Notes: generated by a model from the sequence alone, not told the origin. DNA of 64,000 nt from Planosporangium mesophilum (GCF_016863255.1 NZ_BOON01000014.1:28171-92170), one strand, 5' to 3'. Positions 34,105 to 46,014 are shown, counted from the first letter of the stretch. Numbers and translations: made by a program.

Positions 34105-34116
34105 GAGAGCGCTCTC
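34105..34116 (+). promoter_or_regulatory. LacI-type operator over the GH16 transcription start
   Basis: GAGAGCGCTCTC is a perfect 12-base palindrome 7 bases after the -10, so it covers the expected transcription start. Its form is close to the CebR/LacI-family operator of actinomycete cellulase genes (GGGAGCGCTCCC). Repression relieved by a beta-glucan oligosaccharide is the likely logic. Confidence 0.65.
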
Positions 34117-34161
34117 TCGCGCGCTTGACCGCCGAAAACGGCCCTGTCGAAAGGCGTCCCC

Positions 34162-35577
34162 ATGAGCCCACCCACGCACGCGCTCCCCCGATCACGCGGG
34201 CGCGCCTTCCGGCTCCTCACCGTCGCGGCGGCCCTCCTGGTCGTCGTGGCGAGCTGGCTGACCACCAGGGTCAGCGCCGCCGCGGCGCCACCCGCCCCGC
34301 CCGGCTGGAGCCTCGCGTTCAGCGACGACTTCAGCGGTGCGGCCAACACCGGGGTCAACCGGTCCAACTGGCTCTACGACCTCGGCCACGGTTACCCCGG
34401 CGGCGCGGGTAACTGGGGCACCGGCGAGATCGAGAACATGACCGACAGCACCGCCAACGTGTACCAGGACGGCGCCGGTCATCTCGCCATCAAGCCGATC
34501 CGCGACGGCGCCGGCAACTGGACGTCGGGTCGGATCGAGACCCAGCGCACCGACTTCGCCGCGCCGGCCGGCGGCAAGCTGCGGGTCGAGGCGTCGCTGC
34601 AGCAGCCCAACGTCAGTGGCGCGGCGGCGGCCGGCTACTGGCCCGCCTTCTGGATGCTCGGTGCCGCCGCACGGCCGGTGGGCGCCACCAACTGGCCGAG
34701 CATCGGCGAGATCGACATCATGGAGGACATCAACGGGCGCAGCTCCGAGTTCTCTACTCTCCACTGTGGAACCGCCTCGGGCGGTCCGTGCAACGAGACC
34801 ACCGGCATCGGCAGCGGTGAGCGGGCCTGCGGTGGCTGTCAGACCGGCTTCCACACGTACGCCATGGAGTACGACCGCAGTGTGTCGCCCGAGCAGATCC
34901 GCTGGTACCTCGACGGCAACAACTTCTTCACCGTCGACTCGAACCGCGTCGACGCCACCACCTGGAACAACGCGACGCACCACGGATTCTTCATCATCCT
35001 GAACGTGGCCATGGGCGGCGGGTTCCCGGGCGCGTTCGGCGGCGGGCCCACGGCCGCCACCCAGTCGGGCGTACCGATGCTCGTCGACTACGTCGCCGTG
35101 TACACCAGTGGCGGCGGTGGCGGCGGCACGACCCCGCCCCCGCCGCCCCCGCCGTCGGGTGGTGGCTCCGACGCGTACTCGACCATCCAGGCGGAGAGTT
35201 TCAACGCCCAGGGCGGCACGCAGACCGAGGCCTGCTCCGACAGCGGCGGCGGCCAGGACGTCGCGTTCATCGCCAACGGTGACTGGCTGCAGTTCAACAA
35301 CGTCAACTTCGGCTCGAACGCGGCACACCAGTTCAGCGCGCGGGTCGCGTCCGGCGCGGCCGGCGGCGTCAGCGGCCTGGTCGAGGTACGCCTGGACAGC
35401 CGGTCGAACGCCCCGATCGGCAGCTTCTCGGTCGCGAACACCGGCGGCTGGCAGAGTTGGCGCACCGTGCCGGCCAACACCTCCGCGGTCACCGGTACCC
35501 ACACGGTGTACCTGACGTTCACCAGCGGCCAGCCGGCTGACTTCGTCAACGTCAACTGGTTCACGTTCGGTCACTGA
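34162..35577 (+). CDS. secreted GH16 endo-beta-1,3-glucanase with CBM6
   Basis: A 471-residue exported enzyme. The signal peptide (R-rich start, hydrophobic 19-33) likely ends at VSAAA near 42. The GH16 domain spans about 46-312, with nucleophile Glu183 and acid/base Glu188 in GEIDIMED, and Trp-rich WPAFWMLG before it. A Gly/Pro linker (about 315-333) joins a carbohydrate-binding module 6 (338-471: IQAESFNAQGG, NGDWLQFNNVNFG). This layout fits a laminarinase that degrades fungal or algal beta-1,3-glucan. ATG start; expression is probably controlled by the palindrome at 34105. Confidence 0.93.
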   Translation: MSPPTHALPRSRGRAFRLLTVAAALLVVVASWLTTRVSAAAAPPAPPGWSLAFSDDFSGAANTGVNRSNWLYDLGHGYPGGAGNWGTGEIENMTDSTANVYQDGAGHLAIKPIRDGAGNWTSGRIETQRTDFAAPAGGKLRVEASLQQPNVSGAAAAGYWPAFWMLGAAARPVGATNWPSIGEIDIMEDINGRSSEFSTLHCGTASGGPCNETTGIGSGERACGGCQTGFHTYAMEYDRSVSPEQIRWYLDGNNFFTVDSNRVDATTWNNATHHGFFIILNVAMGGGFPGAFGGGPTAATQSGVPMLVDYVAVYTSGGGGGGTTPPPPPPPSGGGSDAYSTIQAESFNAQGGTQTEACSDSGGGQDVAFIANGDWLQFNNVNFGSNAAHQFSARVASGAAGGVSGLVEVRLDSRSNAPIGSFSVANTGGWQSWRTVPANTSAVTGTHTVYLTFTSGQPADFVNVNWFTFGH

Positions 35578-35583
35578 TCCCGG

Positions 35584-35619
35584 GGTGCGGGAGGCGGGTG
35601 CAGCCCCGCCTCCCGCACC
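35584..35619 (+). terminator. terminator of the GH16 gene
   Basis: GGTGCGGGAGGCGGG, a 6-base loop and CCCGCCTCCCGCACC form a perfect 15-bp GC stem 6 bases after the stop codon. It also faces the 3' end of the convergent recombinase-like gene. Confidence 0.8.
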
Positions 35620-35697
35620 AGGATCGGACGCCAGGGCCCCTCGTCGAGAGCGAAGCGCACGTCCGGCAGATCGGCGCGTCCCGGTTCGATTCCGTCG

Positions 35698-36459
35698 TCA
35701 GCCCCGTCGGTACCGGTTCAACGCCACTCCGGCGCCGGTGACGGAGGCCCGCGCCGTGACGTACGACCGGGACAGCCGGCGGACCATGGCCGCGCAGAAG
35801 AGGGCCTGACCGGCCGCGAGATCGATCACGTCGGCGACGACGGTCGTGGCGCGCGGCGCCGTCGGCGCGACACTGCTCAGCAGTGTGCCCACCGCGTGGC
35901 CCAGCGGCGGCAGCGACCGGCTCAGCCGGCCCACGTACGGGGCGGACTGCCGGACCAGGTCGCGCAGGCCCGGTGTGGCGTTGCGGACGAAGCCGGCCAC
36001 GCCCTCGGCCAGGGGTTCGGCGGCCGGAGCCGCGTCGGCGAGCAGCCCTCTGAGGTCGGGGGCGAGCCGGCGCAGCGTGTTGACCGCCGCGACGATCGGG
36101 ACCAGCGCAGACACGGCGGGTACGACGGTGGCCTCGGAGGCGGTCGACGCCACGTACGCGAACCTGACGCCGTGCCGGCGCGCCACCTCGATCAGGTCCT
36201 CGTACTCGCCCCGGTGCTCCGCGAGCCGGGCGGAGTTGTAGGCGATGACGGTGCCGAAGCGCCGGGCGCCCGCGTCGGCGATCATCCGGTGGTACGCCGG
36301 TCGGCCCCGCCCGTACCACTGCGTGTCGTCCTGGTAGACCTCGACCACGTCGACGCCGAGCCGCCCGGCCAGCGTCAGGCAGGCCGCGCGCTGGAATCCG
36401 GCGCCGAGTTCGCGGCCTTCGGGGTCGTCACTGATCCGCAGGTACACCGCGGCCCTCAT
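35698..36459 (-). CDS. serine recombinase-like catalytic domain protein, no DNA-binding domain
   Basis: A 253-residue protein. Residues 1-105 match the resolvase/invertase N-terminal domain: AAVYLRISD with the nucleophile position Ser10 and Arg8, VVEVYQDD, RPAYHRMIADAGARRFGTVI and ARLAEHR. Neither a resolvase helix-turn-helix nor the recombinase/zinc-ribbon domains of large serine integrases follow. Instead residues 110-253 are hydrophobic and Ala/Leu-rich helices (LVPIVAAVNTLRRLAPDL, IDLAAGQALFCAAMVRR). Active recombination is doubtful. No inverted repeats or attachment sites are seen beside it. ATG start. Confidence 0.75.
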   Translation of the reverse strand: MRAAVYLRISDDPEGRELGAGFQRAACLTLAGRLGVDVVEVYQDDTQWYGRGRPAYHRMIADAGARRFGTVIAYNSARLAEHRGEYEDLIEVARRHGVRFAYVASTASEATVVPAVSALVPIVAAVNTLRRLAPDLRGLLADAAPAAEPLAEGVAGFVRNATPGLRDLVRQSAPYVGRLSRSLPPLGHAVGTLLSSVAPTAPRATTVVADVIDLAAGQALFCAAMVRRLSRSYVTARASVTGAGVALNRYRRG

Positions 36460-36608
36460 GCGCGTACCTTACGAAGCCCGCAGCGGTCCCGCACCTCGAT
36501 CGGCCTGCCTGAATAGGTGCGGTCGCAACCGGTCCGCGCCCGGCCGGCACCGTGCCGGCAACGGGCGCGGGTTGCACTGGCGGCACGACACCGCACCCGG
36601 GAGGTTGC

Positions 36609-37145
36609 ATGCTGTTCTCGTCACTGCTCGCGAAGTCGCTGGCCGCGAAGATCGCACTCGGCATCGCCGGTGCGTCGGTGGGCGCGACCGCCGTCGCCGC
36701 AGAGGTCGGCGCGCTGCCGCAGCCGATCCAGCAGGTGGCCTACCAGATTGCCGGCGCCGCCGGCGTACCGGAGCCCGGGGAGTCCGCGAGCCCGGAGCCG
36801 TCGGAGAGCCCCGAGCCGAAGCCGTCCGTCGAACCGAGCGGCCCAACGAGCCTGCCGTCGACGTCGCCTAGCACCAGCCCGGAGGCCGGGGAGTCGAAGT
36901 CACCGGAGCCGGAGCCATCGGAGTCGGAGAAGTCCGGCAAGCCCGACTGCCACTCGGGCAAGGACGACTGCGAGTGGCACTCGTCCGACAACGCGTCGGA
37001 AAGGTCCAAGCAGTCGCACAAGGCCGAGCCGAAGCCGGCGCCCAAGCCCGCGAAGTCGGAGTTCAAGAAGCCCGAGCCGAAGAAGTCGGACTTCAAGAAG
37101 CCCGAGCCGAAGAATTCGGTGTCGAAGAAGCCCGAGAAGAACTGA
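36609..37145 (+). CDS. exported Pro/Glu/Ser/Lys-rich repetitive protein
   Basis: A 178-residue protein with no recognised family. The first 45 residues are hydrophobic and Ala/Gly-rich (LLAKSLAAKIALGIAGASVG), probably a signal or membrane anchor. A PEPSESPEPKPSVEPS-type acidic low-complexity stretch follows, then a short Cys-containing part (PDCHSGKDDCEWHS) and a basic tail with the tandem unit FKKPEPKKSD repeated three times. The ATG at 36609 follows GGGAGG. Likely a wall- or surface-associated spacer protein; the function cannot be stated. Confidence 0.7.
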   Translation: MLFSSLLAKSLAAKIALGIAGASVGATAVAAEVGALPQPIQQVAYQIAGAAGVPEPGESASPEPSESPEPKPSVEPSGPTSLPSTSPSTSPEAGESKSPEPEPSESEKSGKPDCHSGKDDCEWHSSDNASERSKQSHKAEPKPAPKPAKSEFKKPEPKKSDFKKPEPKNSVSKKPEKN

Positions 37146-37218
37146 GATCTCGCAAGGCGGGACCCTGTGCGGCCTCCCCGTGGGGGATGGCGGCAAGGGT
37201 GCCACCTTGCGCGGATCT
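37146..37218. terminator. imperfect hairpin between convergent genes
   Basis: GATCTCGCAAGG just after the stop at 37145 pairs with CCTTGCGCGGATC near 37206-37218 with one bulge, enclosing a smaller CCCC/GGGG stem. It separates the repetitive exported protein gene from the 3' end of gltX. Confidence 0.35.
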
Positions 37219-37231
37219 TGAGGAACAATCC

Positions 37232-38659
37232 TCAGGCGGCCAGCTTGGACAGTGCCGCCCGCAGCCGGGCCAGCGTCCGCTCGCGGCCCAGGACCTCCAG
37301 TGACTCGAACAGCGGCAGCCCCACCGACCGGCCGGTCACGGCGACGCGTACCGGCGCCTGTGCCTTGCCCAGCTTGAGCCCCCGCTCGGCGCCCACCGCC
37401 TCCAGCGCGGTCTTGAGCGACTCGGCGTCCCACGGCGCGTTCTCGAACGCGGCCACCGCGGCGCCGAGCAGGTCGGCGGAGCCCTCCTTCATCGCCTTCG
37501 CCCAGGCCGCCTCGTCGATCGCGGGCTCGGGCAGGAACAGGAAGTCGACGTTGGGCACGATCTCGGACAGGACCGCCACCCGGGTCTGCGCCAGCGGGGC
37601 GACGGCGGCGAACACCTTCGGGTCGAAGTCGCCCGGGTCCCACGGGGGAGCGGGCACCGGTGCGCCGCCGGGGGCCGCCGGGGTGCCGGTCAGCCACGGC
37701 TGGCAGGCCTCGGTGAACTCCTCCACACTCATCGCCCGGATGTACTCGCCGTTGAAGGCGCGCAGCTTCTTCTCGTCGAAGAAGGCCGGGGACGGGTTGA
37801 CGTCCTCCAGGCGGAACTCCTCCTCGATGACCGACCACGGGACGATCTCCCGGTTACCCGACGGCGCCCAGCCCAGCAGCATCAGGTAGTTGCGCATCGC
37901 GTCGGCGAGGTAACCCTCGTCACGGTAGGACTCGAGGGCCACCTTGTCGCGGCGCTTCGACAGCTTCTGGCGCTTCTCGTTGACCACGATCGGCACGTGC
38001 GCCCAGATCGGCGGCCGGTGGCCCAGGGCCTCCCACAGCAACTGCTGCTTGGGCGTGTTGGGCAGGTGCTCCTCGGCGCGCATGACGTGGGTGATCCCCA
38101 TCGTCGCGTCGTCGACGACGTTGGCGAGCAGGAACACCGGCGATCCGTCCGCGCGGGCGATGACGAAGTCCTCGATGTTGGCGTTCTCCGTGACGACCGA
38201 GCCACGGACCAGGTCCATGACGACGGTCTGGCCCTCGTCCGGGGTACGGAACCGCAGCGCCCGACCCGGCCCCGGCGGAAGGCCCCGATCGCGGCAGTAT
38301 CCGTCGTAACCGGTGTACTGGTTGCCGGTGCGGGCCTGAACCTCGTCGCGGGTGCATTCGCAGTAGTACGCCCGGCCGGATTCGCGTAGCCGTTCGGCTG
38401 CTTCCCGATGCGCCCGGGCGTACGACGACTGGAAATACGGCCCCTCGTACGTGCCGCGTTCGATGCCGATCCAGTCGAGCGCGTTGAGGATGCCGTCGGT
38501 CCACTCCGGCCGGTTACGGGCGGCGTCCGTATCCTCGATACGCAGTACGAACACCCCGTCGTGCTGCTTGGCATAGATCCAGTTCTGGAGTGCCGAGCGG
38601 GCACCGCCGACGTGGAACATACCGGTGGGAGATGGCGCAAAGCGTACGCGTACGGTCAC
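37232..38659 (-). CDS. gltX: glutamyl-tRNA synthetase
   Basis: A 475-residue class I aminoacyl-tRNA synthetase that charges tRNA-Glu (and probably tRNA-Gln for later amidation, as usual in actinomycetes). The HIGH-type motif is FHVGGAR at 15-21, the ATP-binding KLSKR is at 232-236, and a Zn-type CEC (C100, C102) with C122 is present. LRIEDTD near 39-45 binds glutamate. The full length and C-terminal anticodon domain are present. The GTG start stands alone, convergent with the repetitive exported protein. Confidence 0.96.
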   Translation of the reverse strand: MTVRVRFAPSPTGMFHVGGARSALQNWIYAKQHDGVFVLRIEDTDAARNRPEWTDGILNALDWIGIERGTYEGPYFQSSYARAHREAAERLRESGRAYYCECTRDEVQARTGNQYTGYDGYCRDRGLPPGPGRALRFRTPDEGQTVVMDLVRGSVVTENANIEDFVIARADGSPVFLLANVVDDATMGITHVMRAEEHLPNTPKQQLLWEALGHRPPIWAHVPIVVNEKRQKLSKRRDKVALESYRDEGYLADAMRNYLMLLGWAPSGNREIVPWSVIEEEFRLEDVNPSPAFFDEKKLRAFNGEYIRAMSVEEFTEACQPWLTGTPAAPGGAPVPAPPWDPGDFDPKVFAAVAPLAQTRVAVLSEIVPNVDFLFLPEPAIDEAAWAKAMKEGSADLLGAAVAAFENAPWDAESLKTALEAVGAERGLKLGKAQAPVRVAVTGRSVGLPLFESLEVLGRERTLARLRAALSKLAA

Positions 38660-38783
38660 GGTTCCTACCTTATGGCGGTACCCACCGATGCCGCCAAGCG
38701 GGTTACTGTAGCGGGTCGCGGTCGTGGACCCGCATCAGTAGATTTGCGGGGCGGACGAGCGTGTGGTTTCGGGGAGGAAGCTC

Positions 38784-40040
38784 ATGCACAAGTCGCCTCG
38801 TCGGGCGTCCATCCGGTTGGGGGCGGTCGCCGTCGTGCTGGCGCTGGCCGCCGCAGGGTGTTCGCAGGGCGGTGCGACCTGGCGACGGGCCGGTACGGCC
38901 GGCTCCTCCGCCGAGGGGGGCGGCGCCGGGAAGGCCGCGGGTGAGTTCAAGATCGTACCAGTGGCCAACACGAGCCAGGTCTCCGTGCTCGACCCCGTCA
39001 CGGTGACGGCGGAGAGCGGGACGCTGGAGACCGTCACGGTCACCAACCCCGACGGCAAGCCGGTGGCCGGTGAGTTCGACGCCGCCCGCAAGTCCTGGCG
39101 CAGCACGGAGCATTTCGGGTACGGCAAGCAGTACACGGTCGCCGTGAAGGGCACCGGCGGCGGCGGGCAGCCGATCGAGCAGACCAGCACGTTCAACACG
39201 GTCAAGCCCAAGAACCAGACGATGCCGTACCTGCGGGCCAGCGACATGCACCTGCTCAAGGAGCGCTCCACCTACGGGGTCGGCCAGACGATCCAGGTCT
39301 GGTTCGACGAGAAGGTCCCCGACAAGGCCGCGGCACAGCGGTTGCTGGAGGTCAACACCAGCCCGCAGACCGAGGGCGCGTGGCACTGGTTCGGCTCGCA
39401 GCGGGTCGAGTGGCGCCCCAAGGAGTACTGGAAGCCGGGCACCGAGGTCACCGTGAAGGCCAACCTCTACGGCAAGGATCTCGGCCAGGGCCTCTACGGC
39501 CAGGCCGACGTGAACGACTCCTTCAAGATCGGCGACTCGCGGATCGCGATCGCCGACAACGACAGCAAGCAGATGAAGGTGTTCGTCAACGGCCAGATGG
39601 TCCGCCAGATGCCGGTCAGCCTGGGCAAGGGCGGCTACAACAAGACCGCCAACGGCGAGACCATCAACTACTGGACCAACGGCGGGCCGCACGTGGTGCT
39701 CGAGAAGGCGCCGGTGACCCGCATGAGCTCGGCGAGCTACGGGGTCAAGGACCCCAAGGACCCGAACTTCTACGACGAGCAGATCAAGCTCACCGTGAAG
39801 ATCTCCGCCTCCGGCGAGTACCTGCACCTCGCCGACTGGAACGTCCCGGCCCACGGGCGTACGAACACGTCACACGGCTGCATCAACATCGGCCCGGCCA
39901 ACGCGCAGTGGATCTATGACAACTTCGTGCCGGGGGACGTGGTCGACGTGAAGAACAGCCCGATCAAGCTCGCCCCGACCAACGGCATCGGCGCCTGGAC
40001 CCTGAGCTGGGCCGACTGGACCAAGGGCAGTGCGCTGTAG
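38784..40040 (+). CDS. L,D-transpeptidase lipoprotein
   Basis: A 418-residue lipoprotein: signal peptide, lipobox LAAAGC with Cys26, then about 200 residues of Ig-like domains (two strand-rich repeats, DPVTVTAESGTLETVTVTNP and the SDMHLLKERSTYGVGQ block), and a YkuD catalytic domain. The active-site motif HGRTNTSHGCINIG has catalytic Cys366 and His. It makes 3-3 cross-links in peptidoglycan, like mycobacterial LdtMt enzymes. The ATG at 38784 after GGGGAGG is preferred over GTG 38763. Confidence 0.95.
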   Translation: MHKSPRRASIRLGAVAVVLALAAAGCSQGGATWRRAGTAGSSAEGGGAGKAAGEFKIVPVANTSQVSVLDPVTVTAESGTLETVTVTNPDGKPVAGEFDAARKSWRSTEHFGYGKQYTVAVKGTGGGGQPIEQTSTFNTVKPKNQTMPYLRASDMHLLKERSTYGVGQTIQVWFDEKVPDKAAAQRLLEVNTSPQTEGAWHWFGSQRVEWRPKEYWKPGTEVTVKANLYGKDLGQGLYGQADVNDSFKIGDSRIAIADNDSKQMKVFVNGQMVRQMPVSLGKGGYNKTANGETINYWTNGGPHVVLEKAPVTRMSSASYGVKDPKDPNFYDEQIKLTVKISASGEYLHLADWNVPAHGRTNTSHGCINIGPANAQWIYDNFVPGDVVDVKNSPIKLAPTNGIGAWTLSWADWTKGSAL

Positions 40041-40046
40041 TGCGGG

Positions 40047-41402
40047 TCAGCTCGACCGCGCGATGAGGTCGCGGTACCAGGCGTAGGAGGCCTTCGGCGT
40101 GCGCCCCTGCGTGTCGAAGTCGACGTGGACCAGCCCGAACCGCTTGGTGAAGCCCTCCGCCCACTCCCAGTTGTCCATCAGCGACCACAGGCAGTACCCG
40201 TCGACCCGGACGCCCGCGTCCATGGCGGCGCGGAGTGCGCGTACGTGGCCGTCCAGGTACGTGATCCGGTCGGTGTCCACGATGGACCCGTCCGGGCCCG
40301 GCCCGTCGTCGTAGCAGCACCCGTTCTCGGTGATCCAGATCGGCGGCAGCCGGTCGCCGTACCGTTGCTTGAGGGTCACCAGGATCTCGGTCAGCCCCTC
40401 CGGCACCACCGGCCACCCGAAGGCGGTCGTCGGGTACCCGGACAGCTGGGTCAGCTCGAACGGCAGCGGGCCGTCGTGGCCGGGCGCGCGGACGCCGGTC
40501 GGGTTGTAGTAGTTGACGCCGAGGGCGTCCAGCGGGGCGGAGATGACCTCCAGGTCGCCGTCCAGAACGATCGAGTCGAGGTCGGCGCCGGGCAGCCGCT
40601 CGACCCCGTCCGGGTACCGCCCGTGCAGCAGCGGGTCGGTGAACAGCCGGTTGTGGAATGCGTCGTAGACGGCGGCCGCGGCCCGGTCGGAGTCGTCGGC
40701 TCCTGCCCGGGTGCCGTCCGCGCCGACCGGCCAGGCCGGGCTGTAGTTGTTGGCGATCGACACCGCGCCGGTACCGTGCTGGCGGATCGCCGCGGCCGCG
40801 AGCCCGTGGCCGAGCAACTGGTGGTGGACCACGGGGAACGGGTTGTCGAGCAGTTGTACGCCCGGTGCGTGCAGGCCGAGCAGGTGCCCGAGGGTGAAGT
40901 GGATGATCGGTTCGTTGAGCGTCAGCCACAGCCTGACCCGGTCGCCCAGCGCCCGCGCGGCCAGGTCGGCGTACTCGCCGAACCGGGCGGCGGTGTCGCG
41001 GTTGGTCCAGCCGCCGGCGTCCTGGAGCGCCTGCGGCAGGTCCCAGTGGAACAGCGTGGCGGCCGGCTCGATGCCCCGTTCCAGCAGCGAGTCGACGAGC
41101 CGGTCGTAGAAGGCGAGGCCGGCGGGGTTGGCCGGGCCGGACCCGGTGGGCTGCACCCGCGGCCAGGCGATCGAGAACCGGTACGCCCGGACGCCGAGGT
41201 CGGCCATCAGCGCCACATCCTCGGCGTACCGGTGGTAGTGGTCGCAGGCCACGTCGCCGGTGGTGGCGTCGCCGATGCGGTCGGGCTGGTGGCTGAACGT
41301 GTCCCAGATGGACGCACCGCGACCGTCCTCGGTCACCGCACCCTCGATCTGGTACGACGAGGTCGACACGCCCCAGCGGAAGTCGGCGGGGAACTGGTCC
41401 AT
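40047..41402 (-). CDS. GH1 beta-glucosidase
   Basis: A 451-residue retaining beta-glucosidase without signal peptide, acting on imported cellobiose or related disaccharides. Acid/base Glu164 in TLNEP and nucleophile Glu359 in WITENG are present, as are FRWGVSTSSYQIEGA at the N-terminus and the WSLMDNWEWAEGF aglycone site. The ATG at 41402 follows GAGGAGAG; an earlier in-frame ATG at 41417 is possible. No transporter is adjacent. A short AACCGGTT palindrome about 15 bases before the start could be a LacI-type operator. Confidence 0.94.
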   Translation of the reverse strand: MDQFPADFRWGVSTSSYQIEGAVTEDGRGASIWDTFSHQPDRIGDATTGDVACDHYHRYAEDVALMADLGVRAYRFSIAWPRVQPTGSGPANPAGLAFYDRLVDSLLERGIEPAATLFHWDLPQALQDAGGWTNRDTAARFGEYADLAARALGDRVRLWLTLNEPIIHFTLGHLLGLHAPGVQLLDNPFPVVHHQLLGHGLAAAAIRQHGTGAVSIANNYSPAWPVGADGTRAGADDSDRAAAAVYDAFHNRLFTDPLLHGRYPDGVERLPGADLDSIVLDGDLEVISAPLDALGVNYYNPTGVRAPGHDGPLPFELTQLSGYPTTAFGWPVVPEGLTEILVTLKQRYGDRLPPIWITENGCCYDDGPGPDGSIVDTDRITYLDGHVRALRAAMDAGVRVDGYCLWSLMDNWEWAEGFTKRFGLVHVDFDTQGRTPKASYAWYRDLIARSS

Positions 41403-41472
41403 GTGCCCTCTCCTCACGCAACCGGTTTTAGCAATTCACGGCTCTCGCTATTGTGGGCTGGCTCACGATCAA

Positions 41473-41507
41473 GTTACTCTGCGGTAACCGCGTTACCGTC
41501 CGGTAAC
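41473..41507 (+). promoter_or_regulatory. two in-phase GTTAC-N6-GTAAC dyads
   Basis: GTTAC and GTAAC alternate four times: 41473, 41484, 41492 and 41503. This gives two identical 16-base dyads GTTAC-N6-GTAAC whose starts are 19 bases apart. They end 24 bases before the S15-type hydrolase start. The half-site order and 6-base gap recall the actinomycete GlnR box (gTnAc-n6-GaAAc), though the 3-base joint differs from its usual 6. Confidence 0.6.
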
Positions 41508-41530
41508 TTAATCGCTCCCCGGAGGCCTCC

Positions 41531-43111
41531 ATGGCGCTGCGCTCCGTCGCCCTCGCTGTCCTCCTCGCCGGCACCGTCACCGCCCCGGCCACGCTGGTCG
41601 CCGGCGCGGCGCCGGCCGGCGCCGTCACGCCCGCTCCGATCACCGGCTTCCGCTACGTCGACATCACAGCGGCCGACGGGGTGGTGCTCAAGGCCAACGT
41701 CGTCGAGCCCGCGACGCCGGGCCGCCACCCGGCGATCGTGTTCATCAGCAGCTGGGGTCTCAACGACGGCGAGTACCTGGCGCAGGCGTCCGCGTTCGCT
41801 CGCCGCGGGTACGTCGTCCTCTCGTACACCGCCCGCGGTTTCTACGGCTCCGGTGGGCAGATCGAGACCGCCGGGCCCAAGGACATCGCCGACGTGCGGT
41901 CCGCGATCGACTGGCTGATCGCCAACACGACGGCCGACCCGGCCCGCATCGGCTCGGCCGGCGTCTCGTACGGGGCCGGCATCAGCCTGATCGCCGCCGC
42001 GTTCGAGCCCCGGATCAAGTCGGTCGTCTCGCTGAGCGGCTGGACCGACCTGGTCGCCTCGCTGTACGGCAACGAGACCCGCCGCCCGCAGGCCGTGTAC
42101 CTGCTCAAGGCCGCCGCCCAGCTGACCGGCCGGCCGAGCCCCGAGCTGACCCAGATCATGGACTCGTACTTCGCCAACGAGAAGATCGACCGGCTCATCG
42201 CCTGGGGCAAGGTACGGTCGGCGGCCACGTACGTCGACGCGATCAACCGCAACCGCCCGGCGATCCTGATGGCCAACTCGTACGGTGACAGCCTCTTCCC
42301 GCCCAACCAGCTCGTCGACTTCTTCGGCCGGCTGAGCGGGCCCAAGCGGCTGGAACTGGCGCCCGGCGACCACGCCGTGGCCGAGGCGACGGGCCTGCTC
42401 GGACTGCCCAACCACGTGTGGGACAGCACCGCCAGGTGGTTCGACCGGTACCTGGCGGGCCGGCCCAACGGCATCGACACCGAGCCGCCGGTCGTACTGC
42501 GCCGCCTGAACAGTACGGCCGTCGAGCAGTACCCGGACTGGGCGCGGGCGAGCGCTCCCGCCCGGCGCTGGTACCTGGGCGGGCCGAGCGGGCTGATCCC
42601 GACCGGCCCGCTGGCGCCGGCCGCGCCGGGCGACTGGTCGCAGCAGATCTGGACCGGCTACGACACCACCGCGGACGCCGGGGTGGTGATGCTCAGCAAC
42701 GGCCTCACCGCACTGACCGGGGTGCAGCAGACCGTCGCTCTGGGCACGGTCAGCCGGCGCTACGGCGGGGTGTGGCTGTCCGACCCGTTCGCCGCCGGCG
42801 GCGCGATCCGGGGCCGCCCGCGGCTGCACCTCACGATCACGTCACTGGTGCCCACGGGAACGCTGGTGGCCTACCTGTACGACGTCGACGCCCTGGGCGT
42901 CGGCCGGCTCGTCACACACGAACCGATCACGTGGCTGAGCGCCCCGTCCACCCTCGACCTGCAGATGCAGGCCACCGCGTACAACGTGCCGGCCGGCCAC
43001 CGGCTCGCCCTGGTACTGGACACGAAGGATCCGCTGTACTTCGACGGCAACCCGGCCGGCATGGCGATCAAGGTGGCCGGCCCGTCGTGGTTCGACGTCC
43101 CGCTTCGTTGA
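41531..43111 (+). CDS. secreted S15/CocE-type serine hydrolase
   Basis: A 526-residue exported alpha/beta hydrolase of the X-Pro dipeptidyl-peptidase (S15)/CocE group. A signal peptide ends near AGAAPAGA (about 31). The nucleophile is Ser146 in GVSYGAG, the acid is likely Asp in ANSYGDSLFPP near 257, and His lies in APGDHAV near 283. The C-terminal 230 residues form the jelly-roll typical of the group (WYLGG, LVPTGTLVAYLYDVD). It probably cleaves peptides or esters outside the cell. ATG start after GGAGG. Preceded by a double dyad that may be a nitrogen-control site. Confidence 0.88.
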   Translation: MALRSVALAVLLAGTVTAPATLVAGAAPAGAVTPAPITGFRYVDITAADGVVLKANVVEPATPGRHPAIVFISSWGLNDGEYLAQASAFARRGYVVLSYTARGFYGSGGQIETAGPKDIADVRSAIDWLIANTTADPARIGSAGVSYGAGISLIAAAFEPRIKSVVSLSGWTDLVASLYGNETRRPQAVYLLKAAAQLTGRPSPELTQIMDSYFANEKIDRLIAWGKVRSAATYVDAINRNRPAILMANSYGDSLFPPNQLVDFFGRLSGPKRLELAPGDHAVAEATGLLGLPNHVWDSTARWFDRYLAGRPNGIDTEPPVVLRRLNSTAVEQYPDWARASAPARRWYLGGPSGLIPTGPLAPAAPGDWSQQIWTGYDTTADAGVVMLSNGLTALTGVQQTVALGTVSRRYGGVWLSDPFAAGGAIRGRPRLHLTITSLVPTGTLVAYLYDVDALGVGRLVTHEPITWLSAPSTLDLQMQATAYNVPAGHRLALVLDTKDPLYFDGNPAGMAIKVAGPSWFDVPLR

Positions 43112-43119
43112 CGGTTCCG

Positions 43120-43169
43120 CGATCTTGGGCACTTGGCGGGCGGGTAGGCCCGCCAAGTGCCCAAGATCG
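43120..43169. terminator. 22-bp perfect inverted repeat between convergent genes
   Basis: The arm CGATCTTGGGCACTTGGCGG plus GC is exactly reversed after a 6-base loop, ending GCCCAAGATCG. It sits between the S15-type hydrolase and aceE and starts with the same GATCTTGG-CAC word as the element at 27466-27513. Probably a two-way terminator. Confidence 0.8.
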
Positions 43170-43170
43170 G

Positions 43171-45912
<2,742 letters not shown>

Positions 45913-46014
45913 AGGCGTTCCTTAGGTTTGTGTCTGGTAAGGCTCTCCGACCATCCTGCATGGTTTACGGGGTGCCGTCACGCGGGCCCGCAGACAAAAT
46001 AGGACGATTGCCAA

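Noticed and set aside
35698..36459. Mobile element built around the recombinase-like gene
   Set aside because: No terminal inverted repeats, target duplication, tRNA junction or cargo genes were found; composition matches the surroundings.
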